From contig NZ_CP084061.1 of assembly GCF_020215665.1 (NCBI RefSeq), forward strand, positions 6,050,501 through 6,114,500: a DNA stretch of 64,000 bases, given 5' to 3'. Numbering within the stretch: position 1 is the stretch's first letter; each line of letters starts with the position of its first letter. This DNA comes from Blautia parvula (GTDB lineage: Bacteria > Bacillota > Clostridia > Lachnospirales > Lachnospiraceae). The position numbers and the translations under genes were made by a program. Shown piece by piece: positions 26,760 to 34,281 of this stretch. The notes beneath the pieces were generated by a model that saw nothing but the letters and a program-made list of their open reading frames with translations, was not told where the DNA came from and did not search any database.

Positions 26760-27719
26760 ATGGATTATAATCAGATTCAGCGTTTTTTAATGATTGTAAA
26801 GCATTCAAATCTAAGTGGGGCAGCAAAGGAACTGTATATTTCACAACCGGCGCTCAGCTTGTCATTGGCTAATATGGAAAAAGAGTTAGGTATGCCGCTT
26901 TTCTATCGGGTGAAAAATCGTCTGGTCCTGACACCAGAGGGAGAGACTCTGCTGGAGAACTTTGAACATGTAAAAGATGCATTCGACCAATTGGAGGAGA
27001 AGAAAAAGAGTCTTCAGAAAGTGGAGGAACGCAGTATTCGTTTAGGATGCCTTGGTAATTCACTATTTTACGCAACAATGTTTATGGATAACTTTTTACA
27101 AGCGGATGGAATCACTATTGAAACAGTATGTGCTGACACAGAGACTACGGTAGAGATGCTGAAAAACGGACAGTTGGATTTTGTTATTACCTCACCGCCG
27201 TTGGAGGGCCGCGCGATTGGCAACATTAACTTGTATCGGGAAAATATTGTACTTGTAACTTCGCAGAACCATAGGTTATCTGAAAAGAGTGGTCTAATGC
27301 TGAAAGATTTGGAGCATGAAAAATTATTCGGTTTGTCCAGGCAGCATTATTTCAGGAAGTTGTGTGATCGTCTGTGTCGGGAAAAGGGTTATATGCTGGA
27401 CTATCAGATGGAAATGAATATGCTGGACTATTATAGTGCAATAAAAAAACATCAGTATTTGGACGATTTTATTGCGTTTTGTGCAGAGGATAGTTTTGAA
27501 TCATTGTATGGGGAAGGGTATGTCAGCCATCCAATCCTGGATTCAGACTTTACACATATGACGGTACTGTCCTTCATGGCAGAGAGAAAATTACACTTTC
27601 AATATGAGGATTTTGTTAATCATCTGATTCAGCAATATCCGCAGCAGAGAAAGTTGTATGAAAAAATTTATCGGTATATTGTAGCTGGTTATATCAATGA
27701 AAGTGGAAAAGAAGAATGA
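26760..27719 (+). CDS. LysR-family transcriptional regulator 2
   Basis: 319 aa. HTH AAKELYISQPALSLSLANMEKEL is nearly the same as in LysR 1 (13937), and the effector domain (FVITSPPLEGRAI, VLVTSQNHRL) aligns too. Unlike most LysR genes it is not divergent but overlaps the downstream MmgE/PrpD gene by 4 nt (ATGA), so it is the first gene of its operon and may autoregulate. Confidence 0.92.
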   Translation: MDYNQIQRFLMIVKHSNLSGAAKELYISQPALSLSLANMEKELGMPLFYRVKNRLVLTPEGETLLENFEHVKDAFDQLEEKKKSLQKVEERSIRLGCLGNSLFYATMFMDNFLQADGITIETVCADTETTVEMLKNGQLDFVITSPPLEGRAIGNINLYRENIVLVTSQNHRLSEKSGLMLKDLEHEKLFGLSRQHYFRKLCDRLCREKGYMLDYQMEMNMLDYYSAIKKHQYLDDFIAFCAEDSFESLYGEGYVSHPILDSDFTHMTVLSFMAERKLHFQYEDFVNHLIQQYPQQRKLYEKIYRYIVAGYINESGKEE

Positions 27720-29077
27720 ATATCTTAACTTTATTTGGTGAACGGATAGCAGAATTTGCGGTTACTGTCCCATCAAAAGGTCATAAGAGATTTTATATTG
27801 ATGCGTTTCTGAATATCTATGGATGTTTATTGGGGGGAATAAAAAAGAATATCATAGATGTACTCGCGGGATTTTACAATCAGGATGCCGGAGGAACAGG
27901 AAGATATCATCCTATAGGGAGAAGAGAACGGATGTCCATTGCTTCCTGTGTGGCAGTGGATGCGTTGTCTATGGCAGATTTGGCATATGATGATATCCAG
28001 TATGGCACAACACTGCATCCCGCAGGTCCGGTGGCAGCGGCAATCTTGGGTTTGGCAAGAAGAATGCCGATAAGCGGCATACAGGCAATACAGGCGTTTC
28101 AAGTTGGAATGGAAGTTGAATGCAGGATGGCAGTCTGTATGCTGGGGGAGAAGGCAGGTGCTGAAAAGGGATGGTTTCCGACTGGCATCACGGGAGGAAT
28201 TGGTGCGGCTTCAGCATGTGGCTATTTGTTTGGTTTTAATAAGGAACAGATGCAGACGGCGCAAGCCTTGGCAGCTGTACGCGCATGCGGAAATAGGGGG
28301 ACCCACGGATCAAATGCGGCAATGTTAGTACATGCAATTGCTGCAGAATCTGGTTATACAGCTGCAGCATTGACAGCAAATGGATTTAACTGCAGCCCAA
28401 GTGCATTAACCGGGGAAAATGGTTTGATCCGGCAGCTTGCGCATACCCCAAATGTGGAAGAAGCGTTGGCAGGGCTGGGAGAAGTATATGTATGTGAGAG
28501 TACATCCTGCAAACCATATCAATATGGATTTATTGCCTTCGCGGTGATTGATTGTTGTGAGCAACTCAACAGGATTATTAGAGAGTGTGGGAGACAGCCT
28601 GCAAAGCTTACAGCATTTGTTTCCCCTGATGTATATTTGCTGGGAAGAGAGCCGGATCCGCAGGTTGTTGAGGCGGCAGCGGTTTCCCTGAAGTATCTTA
28701 TACAAATGGCGGTTCTGACCCCTGAATATATTTATCGAGAACTGGGTACACATTTTTATCCGCGTGAATACGCAAACGGTGGACTTGAAGTAGAATTGGT
28801 TCAGGACTTACAGATGACAGATGAACAGGCAAGATTATATATAGAGTTTACGGATACAAGCACCTGTGAAGTTTTCTGCAGTGAGGCGCCCGGCTCACCG
28901 AAAAATCCAATGAGCACTCAGATGGTTAAAGAAAAATTCCTACGTCTTGCGATGTCCAGACTGGAAGAAAGAGATGCAGTACGGCTTATGACCCGGTTGG
29001 AAAATATTGATGAGGAGAATACGATTAAGTTTCTGATTCAGAAATGGTCCAGTGGGAAATTTGATCACCATATATAA
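27716..29077 (+). CDS. MmgE/PrpD family protein
   Basis: 453 aa, the common size of the family (2-methylcitrate dehydratase, cis-aconitate decarboxylase and related iminodisuccinate epimerase). Blocks seen: YDDIQYGTTLHPAGPVAAAILGLARR (active-site His region), FQVGMEVECRMA, WFPTGITGGIGAASACGYLFG and KPYQYG. The family adds or removes water, decarboxylates or epimerises carboxylates. Its role here is probably a hydration/dehydration or isomerisation step, but the reaction cannot be read off. Confidence 0.85.
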   Translation: MNILTLFGERIAEFAVTVPSKGHKRFYIDAFLNIYGCLLGGIKKNIIDVLAGFYNQDAGGTGRYHPIGRRERMSIASCVAVDALSMADLAYDDIQYGTTLHPAGPVAAAILGLARRMPISGIQAIQAFQVGMEVECRMAVCMLGEKAGAEKGWFPTGITGGIGAASACGYLFGFNKEQMQTAQALAAVRACGNRGTHGSNAAMLVHAIAAESGYTAAALTANGFNCSPSALTGENGLIRQLAHTPNVEEALAGLGEVYVCESTSCKPYQYGFIAFAVIDCCEQLNRIIRECGRQPAKLTAFVSPDVYLLGREPDPQVVEAAAVSLKYLIQMAVLTPEYIYRELGTHFYPREYANGGLEVELVQDLQMTDEQARLYIEFTDTSTCEVFCSEAPGSPKNPMSTQMVKEKFLRLAMSRLEERDAVRLMTRLENIDEENTIKFLIQKWSSGKFDHHI

Positions 29078-29108
29078 CTCTCTTTGATATTCAGATAAAT
29101 ATAACAAA

Positions 29109-29138
29109 TTAGACAATGCAGCAGATACTTTTTATAAT
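29109..29138 (+). promoter_or_regulatory. Possible promoter of the MBL-MBL-DUF2284 genes
   Basis: TTAGAC (29109-29114), 18-nt spacer, TATAAT (29133-29138), ~40 nt before the first MBL gene. Confidence 0.5.
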
Positions 29139-29176
29139 TTAATTAAAAGTATTTTAAATAGGAAAGAGGTAAGAAT

Positions 29177-29968
29177 ATGAAGAAATATACAATTTATCCA
29201 CTTGCACTTTGTGAGCCCATGCCTGAGGCTGCTGCTGCTTTTTATTATAAGGATTACAAGGGTGCTCCAGTGATGTTTATTTATGGATGTTTTTGTCTGG
29301 AGGATAATGAGACAGGGGATTTGGTTATGGTAGATACCGGACTTGCATCACAGGAGGATATAACAAAATATAATTATCCGTTTCGTAGAATCGATGGAGC
29401 ACCGAACTTGAAGAGCGTGATGGATGCAAAGGGGTTGGAACCACAGAAAGTAAAACATATCTTCTTTACACATTTACATCAGGATCATTGCTTTAACCTG
29501 GAGCTGTTTCCAAATGCAGTGATGTATGTACAAAAGATAGAGCTTCAGCATGCGGTAACACCGAATCCCATTGAAGCCAAATCGTATCAAAAATTTAAAC
29601 TTCCCGGACTGCCTGCATGGGCAAAAGCATGGGGACAGATACAGACAATAGAAGGTGATAAAAAAGGTCTGGTCGATGGTATAGAGGTGATGTTTACGCC
29701 GGGACATACACCAGGAAGTATGTCCGTAATTGCCGATACTGAAACAGGAAAATACATTATGTGCGGAGATTTGTTTTATACAGTTGAACAATATGAAGAG
29801 GGAAGAATGAATGGAAACTTTACCAGCCTGGATGAATGGTATCACTCCAGAGATAAGGTGCTGAATTATGTAAAGGAGAACAATGCCCAAATTTTGATGG
29901 TCCATAATCCAGATACATATATGGTAGATGTTTACGGCAGCAGAAAAGGGGTACAATATGAATTATAA
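29177..29968 (+). CDS. MBL-fold metallo-hydrolase 1 (lactonase-like)
   Basis: 263 aa. Metallo-beta-lactamase fold with HLHQDH (zinc motif HxHxDH), the downstream FTPGHTPGSMSV His and CGDLFY Asp. Proteins of this shape include N-acyl-homoserine lactonases and other ester or thioester hydrolases. It overlaps the start of a second MBL gene of similar design, so the two are tandem relatives. Probable role: hydrolysis of a lactone, ester or thioester in the pathway. Confidence 0.88.
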   Translation: MKKYTIYPLALCEPMPEAAAAFYYKDYKGAPVMFIYGCFCLEDNETGDLVMVDTGLASQEDITKYNYPFRRIDGAPNLKSVMDAKGLEPQKVKHIFFTHLHQDHCFNLELFPNAVMYVQKIELQHAVTPNPIEAKSYQKFKLPGLPAWAKAWGQIQTIEGDKKGLVDGIEVMFTPGHTPGSMSVIADTETGKYIMCGDLFYTVEQYEEGRMNGNFTSLDEWYHSRDKVLNYVKENNAQILMVHNPDTYMVDVYGSRKGVQYEL

Positions 29969-30701
29969 AATTTACCCGATTAATCAGGGGACCAGAATTA
30001 TGGACATCCATGATGTAGTATATCGCCAGCCAGTAGGTGAAGACGTTTCTTTTGCATATGGTGCATTTTTACTGAAGGACGCCAAGGGAAAGTTGATTAT
30101 GGTAGACAGTGGAGCTCCAAGTCTTTCAGAAGTCAGAGAAAAGGGATACCCCTTGCGAACCCCGGATGAAGATATTGATATGGTGGAGGAAGTGCGGAAA
30201 CATGGTGTTGATCCGGCAGAAGTATCCATGATCATCTATACACATCTTCATTGGGATCATGCATGGAATACGAACAGTTTTCCAAATGCCACATTGATTG
30301 CACAGGCGGCGGAGATGGCAGCTGCTATCAACCCTATGAAAATTGGAAGAAAATCTTATGGGTTTATGGAGGAGAGCAATGGCCCAGAGTGGCTGCACTC
30401 GATTATGCGCTTTCAGGCTGTAAATGGAGATGTGGAAATACTTCCAGGTATTCGAGTCATAATGACACCCGGGCATACCATCGGAAGCCAGTCTGTACTG
30501 GTGGATACTGAAAAGGGTGTCTATATGCTGCCAGGTGATTGGATCATGTGTGACAGAAACCTGGATATGGAACTACCGGGAGGAAGCACGCCAGATGTTG
30601 CAGCTTGGTACCAGTCTTTGGAAAAGGTGAAAAAGCTGGAGTTTGCAGGAATTCTTCCTTGTCATGATCCAAAGACGTACACGGAAATGTATTATGGTTG
30701 A
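29958..30701 (+). CDS. MBL-fold metallo-hydrolase 2 (lactonase-like)
   Basis: 247 aa from ATG 29958 (AGGGG upstream), overlapping the previous gene by 11 nt. HLHWDH zinc motif, MTPGHTIGSQSV and PGDWIM complete the metal site. It is similar in order of motifs to MBL 1 but diverged in the middle, so the two may act on different substrates or as a heterodimer. Confidence 0.88.
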   Translation: MNYKIYPINQGTRIMDIHDVVYRQPVGEDVSFAYGAFLLKDAKGKLIMVDSGAPSLSEVREKGYPLRTPDEDIDMVEEVRKHGVDPAEVSMIIYTHLHWDHAWNTNSFPNATLIAQAAEMAAAINPMKIGRKSYGFMEESNGPEWLHSIMRFQAVNGDVEILPGIRVIMTPGHTIGSQSVLVDTEKGVYMLPGDWIMCDRNLDMELPGGSTPDVAAWYQSLEKVKKLEFAGILPCHDPKTYTEMYYG

Positions 30702-31239
30702 TAAGAAAAGAAATGTAGAGGACTGGGTTCGGTTGGCAAAAGAGATTGGTTTTTCCCATGCGGGCCCACTGGATCCAAAAACATTAAAAACTGAAAATTG
30801 GGTTCGTGAGACTTGTTCGTCAGATAAATGCCATGCGTACGGACATAATTGGACCTGTCCGCCTGCATGCGGGACTCTGGAGGAATGCGGGGGGCAGATG
30901 GAACAATATGAGTATGGAATCCTGCTTCAGACAGTGGGCATTTTATCCCGGTCTATAGATTACAAGGCTTATATGAAAACGGAAGAGGAGCATAAGGTCT
31001 GCTTTCTGAAGTTTATAGAGAAAATCAAATCAGTTTATCCAGAGGCTCTTTGTCTTGGGGCAGGAGGATGTAGGATATGCGTGCACTGCGCCTATCCGGG
31101 GCCATGCCGTTTTCCGCGAAAGGCATGTTCCTCCATGGAAGCTTATGGATTATTTGTGACCCAAGTATGCCGTGATAACCATATGGACTACTATTATGGT
31201 CCACAGACAATTACATACACTGCATGTGTATTATTTTGA
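30694..31239 (+). CDS. DUF2284 cysteine-rich metal-binding protein
   Basis: 181 aa from ATG 30694, overlapping the MBL 2 stop by 8 nt. Cysteine motifs include CHAYGHNWTCPPACG and GAGGCRICVHCAYPGPCRFPRKAC, the pattern of the predicted metal-binding DUF2284 family. In anaerobes this family often lies near corrinoid methyltransferase or redox genes; function is not established. Last gene of the catabolic cluster. Confidence 0.85.
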   Translation: MVDKKRNVEDWVRLAKEIGFSHAGPLDPKTLKTENWVRETCSSDKCHAYGHNWTCPPACGTLEECGGQMEQYEYGILLQTVGILSRSIDYKAYMKTEEEHKVCFLKFIEKIKSVYPEALCLGAGGCRICVHCAYPGPCRFPRKACSSMEAYGLFVTQVCRDNHMDYYYGPQTITYTACVLF

Positions 31240-31508
31240 ATGGTATGTTTTGGAACTCTTGTATGTTATAATACAGACAAGGGAAAAGAAATCAGAAAAC
31301 ACAGAAAATAATGTGTTGTATCAGGCAATATTATATATGCTGGGAGATGGAAGGTTGCCGAGTTATTACCTTTGTAGATTGATATTTTTTTACACCTAAA
31401 TATTCATATGGATAAGCCCTGGCACATGCTGGGGCTTCTACTTTATTCAAAGCCTTATTTGAATTATTATATATTTGCCTAAAATTGTAAAATTTTTTAT
31501 AGATACTA
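31240..31508. other. Non-coding junction between catabolic cluster and rtcB module
   Basis: It holds an extended -10-like TGTTATAAT (31264-31272) and the hairpin AAGCCCTGGC/GCTGGGGCTT (31414-31437), which also occurs at 6821-6844. I see no gene; the open frame crossing 31172-31399 is without family resemblance. Confidence 0.5.
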
Positions 31509-31537
31509 TTGACAGAAACAATTCTGACAGATATATT
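31509..31537 (+). promoter_or_regulatory. Strong sigma-A promoter of the rtcB module
   Basis: Perfect -35 TTGACA (31509-31514), 17-nt spacer and -10 TATATT (31532-31537). Transcription would start near 31545, giving a ~280-nt leader before rtcB. Confidence 0.75.
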
Positions 31538-31602
31538 ATGTTTATGGCAAAGTACAGCCACTTAGAAACCAGTTGACTTGAAAATAAGAAAGGAGGACAA
31601 CC

Positions 31603-31686
31603 ATGACACAGAAAAACTTAACTACAACAATATCAACAGTAAACTACAGAGAGCGGATTGTCCTTGTGACGGATTCTGAAGCATAA
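31603..31686 (+). CDS. 27-aa leader-size open frame upstream of rtcB
   Basis: ATG 31603 has a very strong AGGAGG site (AAGGAGGACAACC) and the frame ends at 31686. The peptide begins MTQKNLTTTISTVNYRER and has no recognised motif. It lies between the promoter and a terminator hairpin (31763-31787), so it could be a leader peptide. It could equally be the truncated start of a lost recombinase gene. Confidence 0.45.
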   Translation: MTQKNLTTTISTVNYRERIVLVTDSEA

Positions 31687-31762
31687 TTCAAAAAATCTAA
31701 AATATCATCTATCATTTGATATTTCTGGTTCTGTTTCAGTGTTTCATAAAGAAGATCATCCG

Positions 31763-31787
31763 GCATCTCTGTTTTGAGGTGCTTTTT
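31763..31787 (+). terminator. Terminator/attenuator in the rtcB leader
   Basis: GCATCTC/GAGGTGC stem, 6-nt loop, then TTTTT, 40 nt before the rtcB ATG and downstream of the promoter. Position suggests attenuation of rtcB. The same hairpin is kept in the degenerate copy at 6894-6919. Confidence 0.6.
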
Positions 31788-31826
31788 GTATGCCTAAATA
31801 CAAGGAGCATAAGAGAAAGGATTTTT

Positions 31827-32942
31827 ATGAAAACAGTAAGCGGAGTCTATACTTCTGCAAAAATATTCACAGATACAATAGAAGACTATGCTCTGGCGCA
31901 GATACAGATGCTTTGTGACAATGAAGCGTTCAAAGAATGCCGGGTCAGGGTTATGCCGGATGTACATCCGGGAAAAGCAGGGACCATTGGTTTTACATCT
32001 ACCATAGCAAAAAGGGTGCTCCCCAGTGTTGTTGGGATCGATATGGGATGCGGTATCACCATTGCCAGGCTGAAACAAAAAAAGGTGGAATTCCAAAGAC
32101 TGGATAAGGTCATCCGGGAGAATGTCCCTGCAGGATTCCATATCAGGAAAAAGCTTCATAGATTCCACGAGATGCTCACACTCGGGGAATTGAGATGCAG
32201 GCATCATGTAAATGAAAAGAAAGCGGTCCATAGTCTGGGAACCCTGGGCGGCGGAAACCATTTCATAGAGCTTGACAAAGACGAAGAGGACGGTCTCTAC
32301 GTTATCATCCATTCCGGCAGCCGGCACCTGGGGCAGGAGATCACAGAGCACTATCTGAGGACGGGACAGGAACAATTGAAAGAAAGAGGGCTGCAGGTTC
32401 CGTATGAGCTGACATGGCTGGAAGACACCCTTATGGAGGAATATATCGGTGATTTGTCAGTTGCAGTACAGTTTGCAGAGCTTAACCGGGCGGCGATCCT
32501 GGATGAACTGGTCAAAGGAATGAAATGGAAAGTGCTGGAAACATGGTCATCCGTTCATAACTATATTGACATATCCGGCGGGGAAAGGATCTTGAGAAAA
32601 GGTGCAGTATCCGCAAAGAGTGGAGAGAAAGTCGTGATCCCTGTCAATATGCGGGATGGGATCCTTTTGGGAACAGGACTGGGGAATGCAGACTGGAATG
32701 ACTCCGCACCGCATGGTGCAGGGCGCATTATGAAGAGGGAAGATGTAAAGCAGCGTTTCACAGTCTCACAGTTTAAATCCGAAATGAAAGGTATTTACTG
32801 TACCTGCATAGATAAAGGGACGCTTGACGAAGCGCCATTTGCTTACAGGGGAATGGATGAGATCACGGAACGAGTCACAGACACGGTACGGATAGAGAAA
32901 CTGATCCGGCCATTGTACTGCTATAAAGCAGGCAGTGAATGA
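31827..32942 (+). CDS. rtcB: RtcB-family RNA ligase
   Basis: 371 aa from ATG 31827 (AAGGA upstream); longer in-frame starts lie across the terminator and are rejected. RtcB joins RNA ends bearing 2',3'-cyclic phosphate or 3'-phosphate to 5'-OH, using GTP and Mn2+. Visible motifs: MPDVHPGKAGTIGFT, VGIDMGCG (metal Asp/Cys), TLGGGNHFIE, HSGSRHLG, VIPVNMRDG and APHGAGR, whose His is the GMP-accepting residue in the family. Catalytic residues appear intact, so it should be active. The protein is short compared with archaeal RtcB (~480 aa) but normal for bacterial RtcB2-type proteins. It heads an operon with a Cys-rich small protein, MoxR and a vWA protein. Confidence 0.93.
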   Translation: MKTVSGVYTSAKIFTDTIEDYALAQIQMLCDNEAFKECRVRVMPDVHPGKAGTIGFTSTIAKRVLPSVVGIDMGCGITIARLKQKKVEFQRLDKVIRENVPAGFHIRKKLHRFHEMLTLGELRCRHHVNEKKAVHSLGTLGGGNHFIELDKDEEDGLYVIIHSGSRHLGQEITEHYLRTGQEQLKERGLQVPYELTWLEDTLMEEYIGDLSVAVQFAELNRAAILDELVKGMKWKVLETWSSVHNYIDISGGERILRKGAVSAKSGEKVVIPVNMRDGILLGTGLGNADWNDSAPHGAGRIMKREDVKQRFTVSQFKSEMKGIYCTCIDKGTLDEAPFAYRGMDEITERVTDTVRIEKLIRPLYCYKAGSE

Positions 32943-32962
32943 CAAGAGAAGAGGTGATAAGA

Positions 32963-33148
32963 ATGGCAAAATACAGAGAAATGCCATGCAAATATTATAT
33001 TGCTTTAGGACAGTGTAAAAAGGGCAGGGAGGCCTGCCATAAGACCTACTGTCAGCACTGCGGGAAATATGAACCGAGGGCAAGAGCCAGGTCTGTCAAC
33101 AAAAAGAAACAATACAACGAAACACAGCGCAGTAAAATTTCTGCGTAA
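32963..33148 (+). CDS. Small Cys-rich, basic, zinc-finger-like protein
   Basis: 61 aa from ATG 32963 (AGAGGTGAT upstream), 20 nt after rtcB. Cysteines at about 9, 17, 24, 29 and 32 with nearby His (KYYIALGQCKKGREACHKTY...CQHC) resemble a CCCH-type or treble-clef zinc site. The tail is strongly basic (RARARSVNKKKQ). Zinc binding and RNA contact are plausible from composition and from its place beside an RNA ligase, but I do not recognise a named family. Confidence 0.7.
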   Translation: MAKYREMPCKYYIALGQCKKGREACHKTYCQHCGKYEPRARARSVNKKKQYNETQRSKISA

Positions 33149-33198
33149 CAGGGAGTCCTCTTCCATATGTGAATGACTCCTTTGGAAAGGACATATTT

Positions 33199-34260
33199 AT
33201 GAATTTACCGATCACAGTCACGCAGAGTGACTTATCAGAGATATTATTAAATATAGCACCTGTAAGGCCTGTCTTTATCTGGGGCGCACCCGGCATCGGC
33301 AAGTCAGCTTTGGTACAACAATTTGCTGAAGAAGTAGGCCTTACATGTGTTTCATTACTGGGAAGCCAGCTTGCGCCGGAAGATATCATTGGTATCCCAC
33401 AGATCCAGGAAGACGTGAGCACTTTTCTTCCTCCTAAAATGATCGCCAGAAAAGAACCTTATGTACTTTTTCTGGATGAACTAAACGCCTGCTCTCAGGA
33501 AGTGCAGAAAGCATTTTACAGCCTGATCCATGAAAAGAGGATCGGAGAATATCATCTTCCTGAAGGCAGCATTGTGATCGGAGCCGGAAACCGCACACAG
33601 GACTCTGCCATTGTGAAGACGGTGTCTTCTGCACTCATCAACAGAATGTTCCATGTACAGTTAAAAGCGGACCCCGCACAATGGCTGACCTGGGCGTATA
33701 CAAACGGGATCCATCCCTGGGTAACGGATTACCTTGCTCAAAGACCGGATCATTTGTTTTCCGAACCTCCTAAAACGGAAGAACCGTATTCTACACCCCG
33801 TTCCTGGCACATGCTGAGTGATGCGTTAAAAGAATATGATGCAGGAAAAAAAGCAATACCGGAAAATATGCTCCGCATGATCACATATGGATGTATTTCA
33901 GCAAGTCACGCAGGAATGTTTCTCGCATTTACGAAACAGTTGGGAAATCAGCATCTTCTTATGGATATCATCAAAGGGGAAGCCAAATGGCCTTCCAAAC
34001 CGGAGGAACGGGATGTATTATATTTCCTTGCACAGTCTTTTCGTGCAAAACTGCTTCATGAGCTTCCCGCCAATAAGCAGAATCTGGGAAAAGAAAAACA
34101 GTATTTTGCCCACAGGGCAAAGGCGCTCATAAAAGAACTCTCGTTGCTCAACCATGAGATCGCTCAGATGGTCGTATCCGCTGACGAAGGAAAAGTTCTT
34201 CCAGAATGGTTCATGATCGAGGTCATAAGAGACCTGCCAAGACTTATCGTGGATAAATAG
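33199..34260 (+). CDS. MoxR-type AAA+ ATPase
   Basis: 353 aa from ATG 33199 (GGAAAGGA upstream). Walker A is GAPGIGKSA, Walker B VLFLDELNA, sensor region GAGNRTQDSAIV and an arginine-finger-like NRMFHV. MoxR proteins work with vWA-domain partners as chaperone-like or activating machines; the partner here is the next gene. ATPase motifs appear complete. Confidence 0.92.
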   Translation: MNLPITVTQSDLSEILLNIAPVRPVFIWGAPGIGKSALVQQFAEEVGLTCVSLLGSQLAPEDIIGIPQIQEDVSTFLPPKMIARKEPYVLFLDELNACSQEVQKAFYSLIHEKRIGEYHLPEGSIVIGAGNRTQDSAIVKTVSSALINRMFHVQLKADPAQWLTWAYTNGIHPWVTDYLAQRPDHLFSEPPKTEEPYSTPRSWHMLSDALKEYDAGKKAIPENMLRMITYGCISASHAGMFLAFTKQLGNQHLLMDIIKGEAKWPSKPEERDVLYFLAQSFRAKLLHELPANKQNLGKEKQYFAHRAKALIKELSLLNHEIAQMVVSADEGKVLPEWFMIEVIRDLPRLIVDK

Positions 34261-34281
34261 CGGGAGCGGGGGTGATAATAA

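Noticed and set aside
31172-31399. 75-codon plus-strand frame after DUF2284
   Set aside because: It overlaps the DUF2284 gene in another frame, lacks a ribosome site and resembles nothing known to me.
31716-31826. Longer N-terminus for RtcB
   Set aside because: It would cross the terminator hairpin and adds a hydrophobic stretch absent from RtcB proteins; ATG 31827 has AAGGA.
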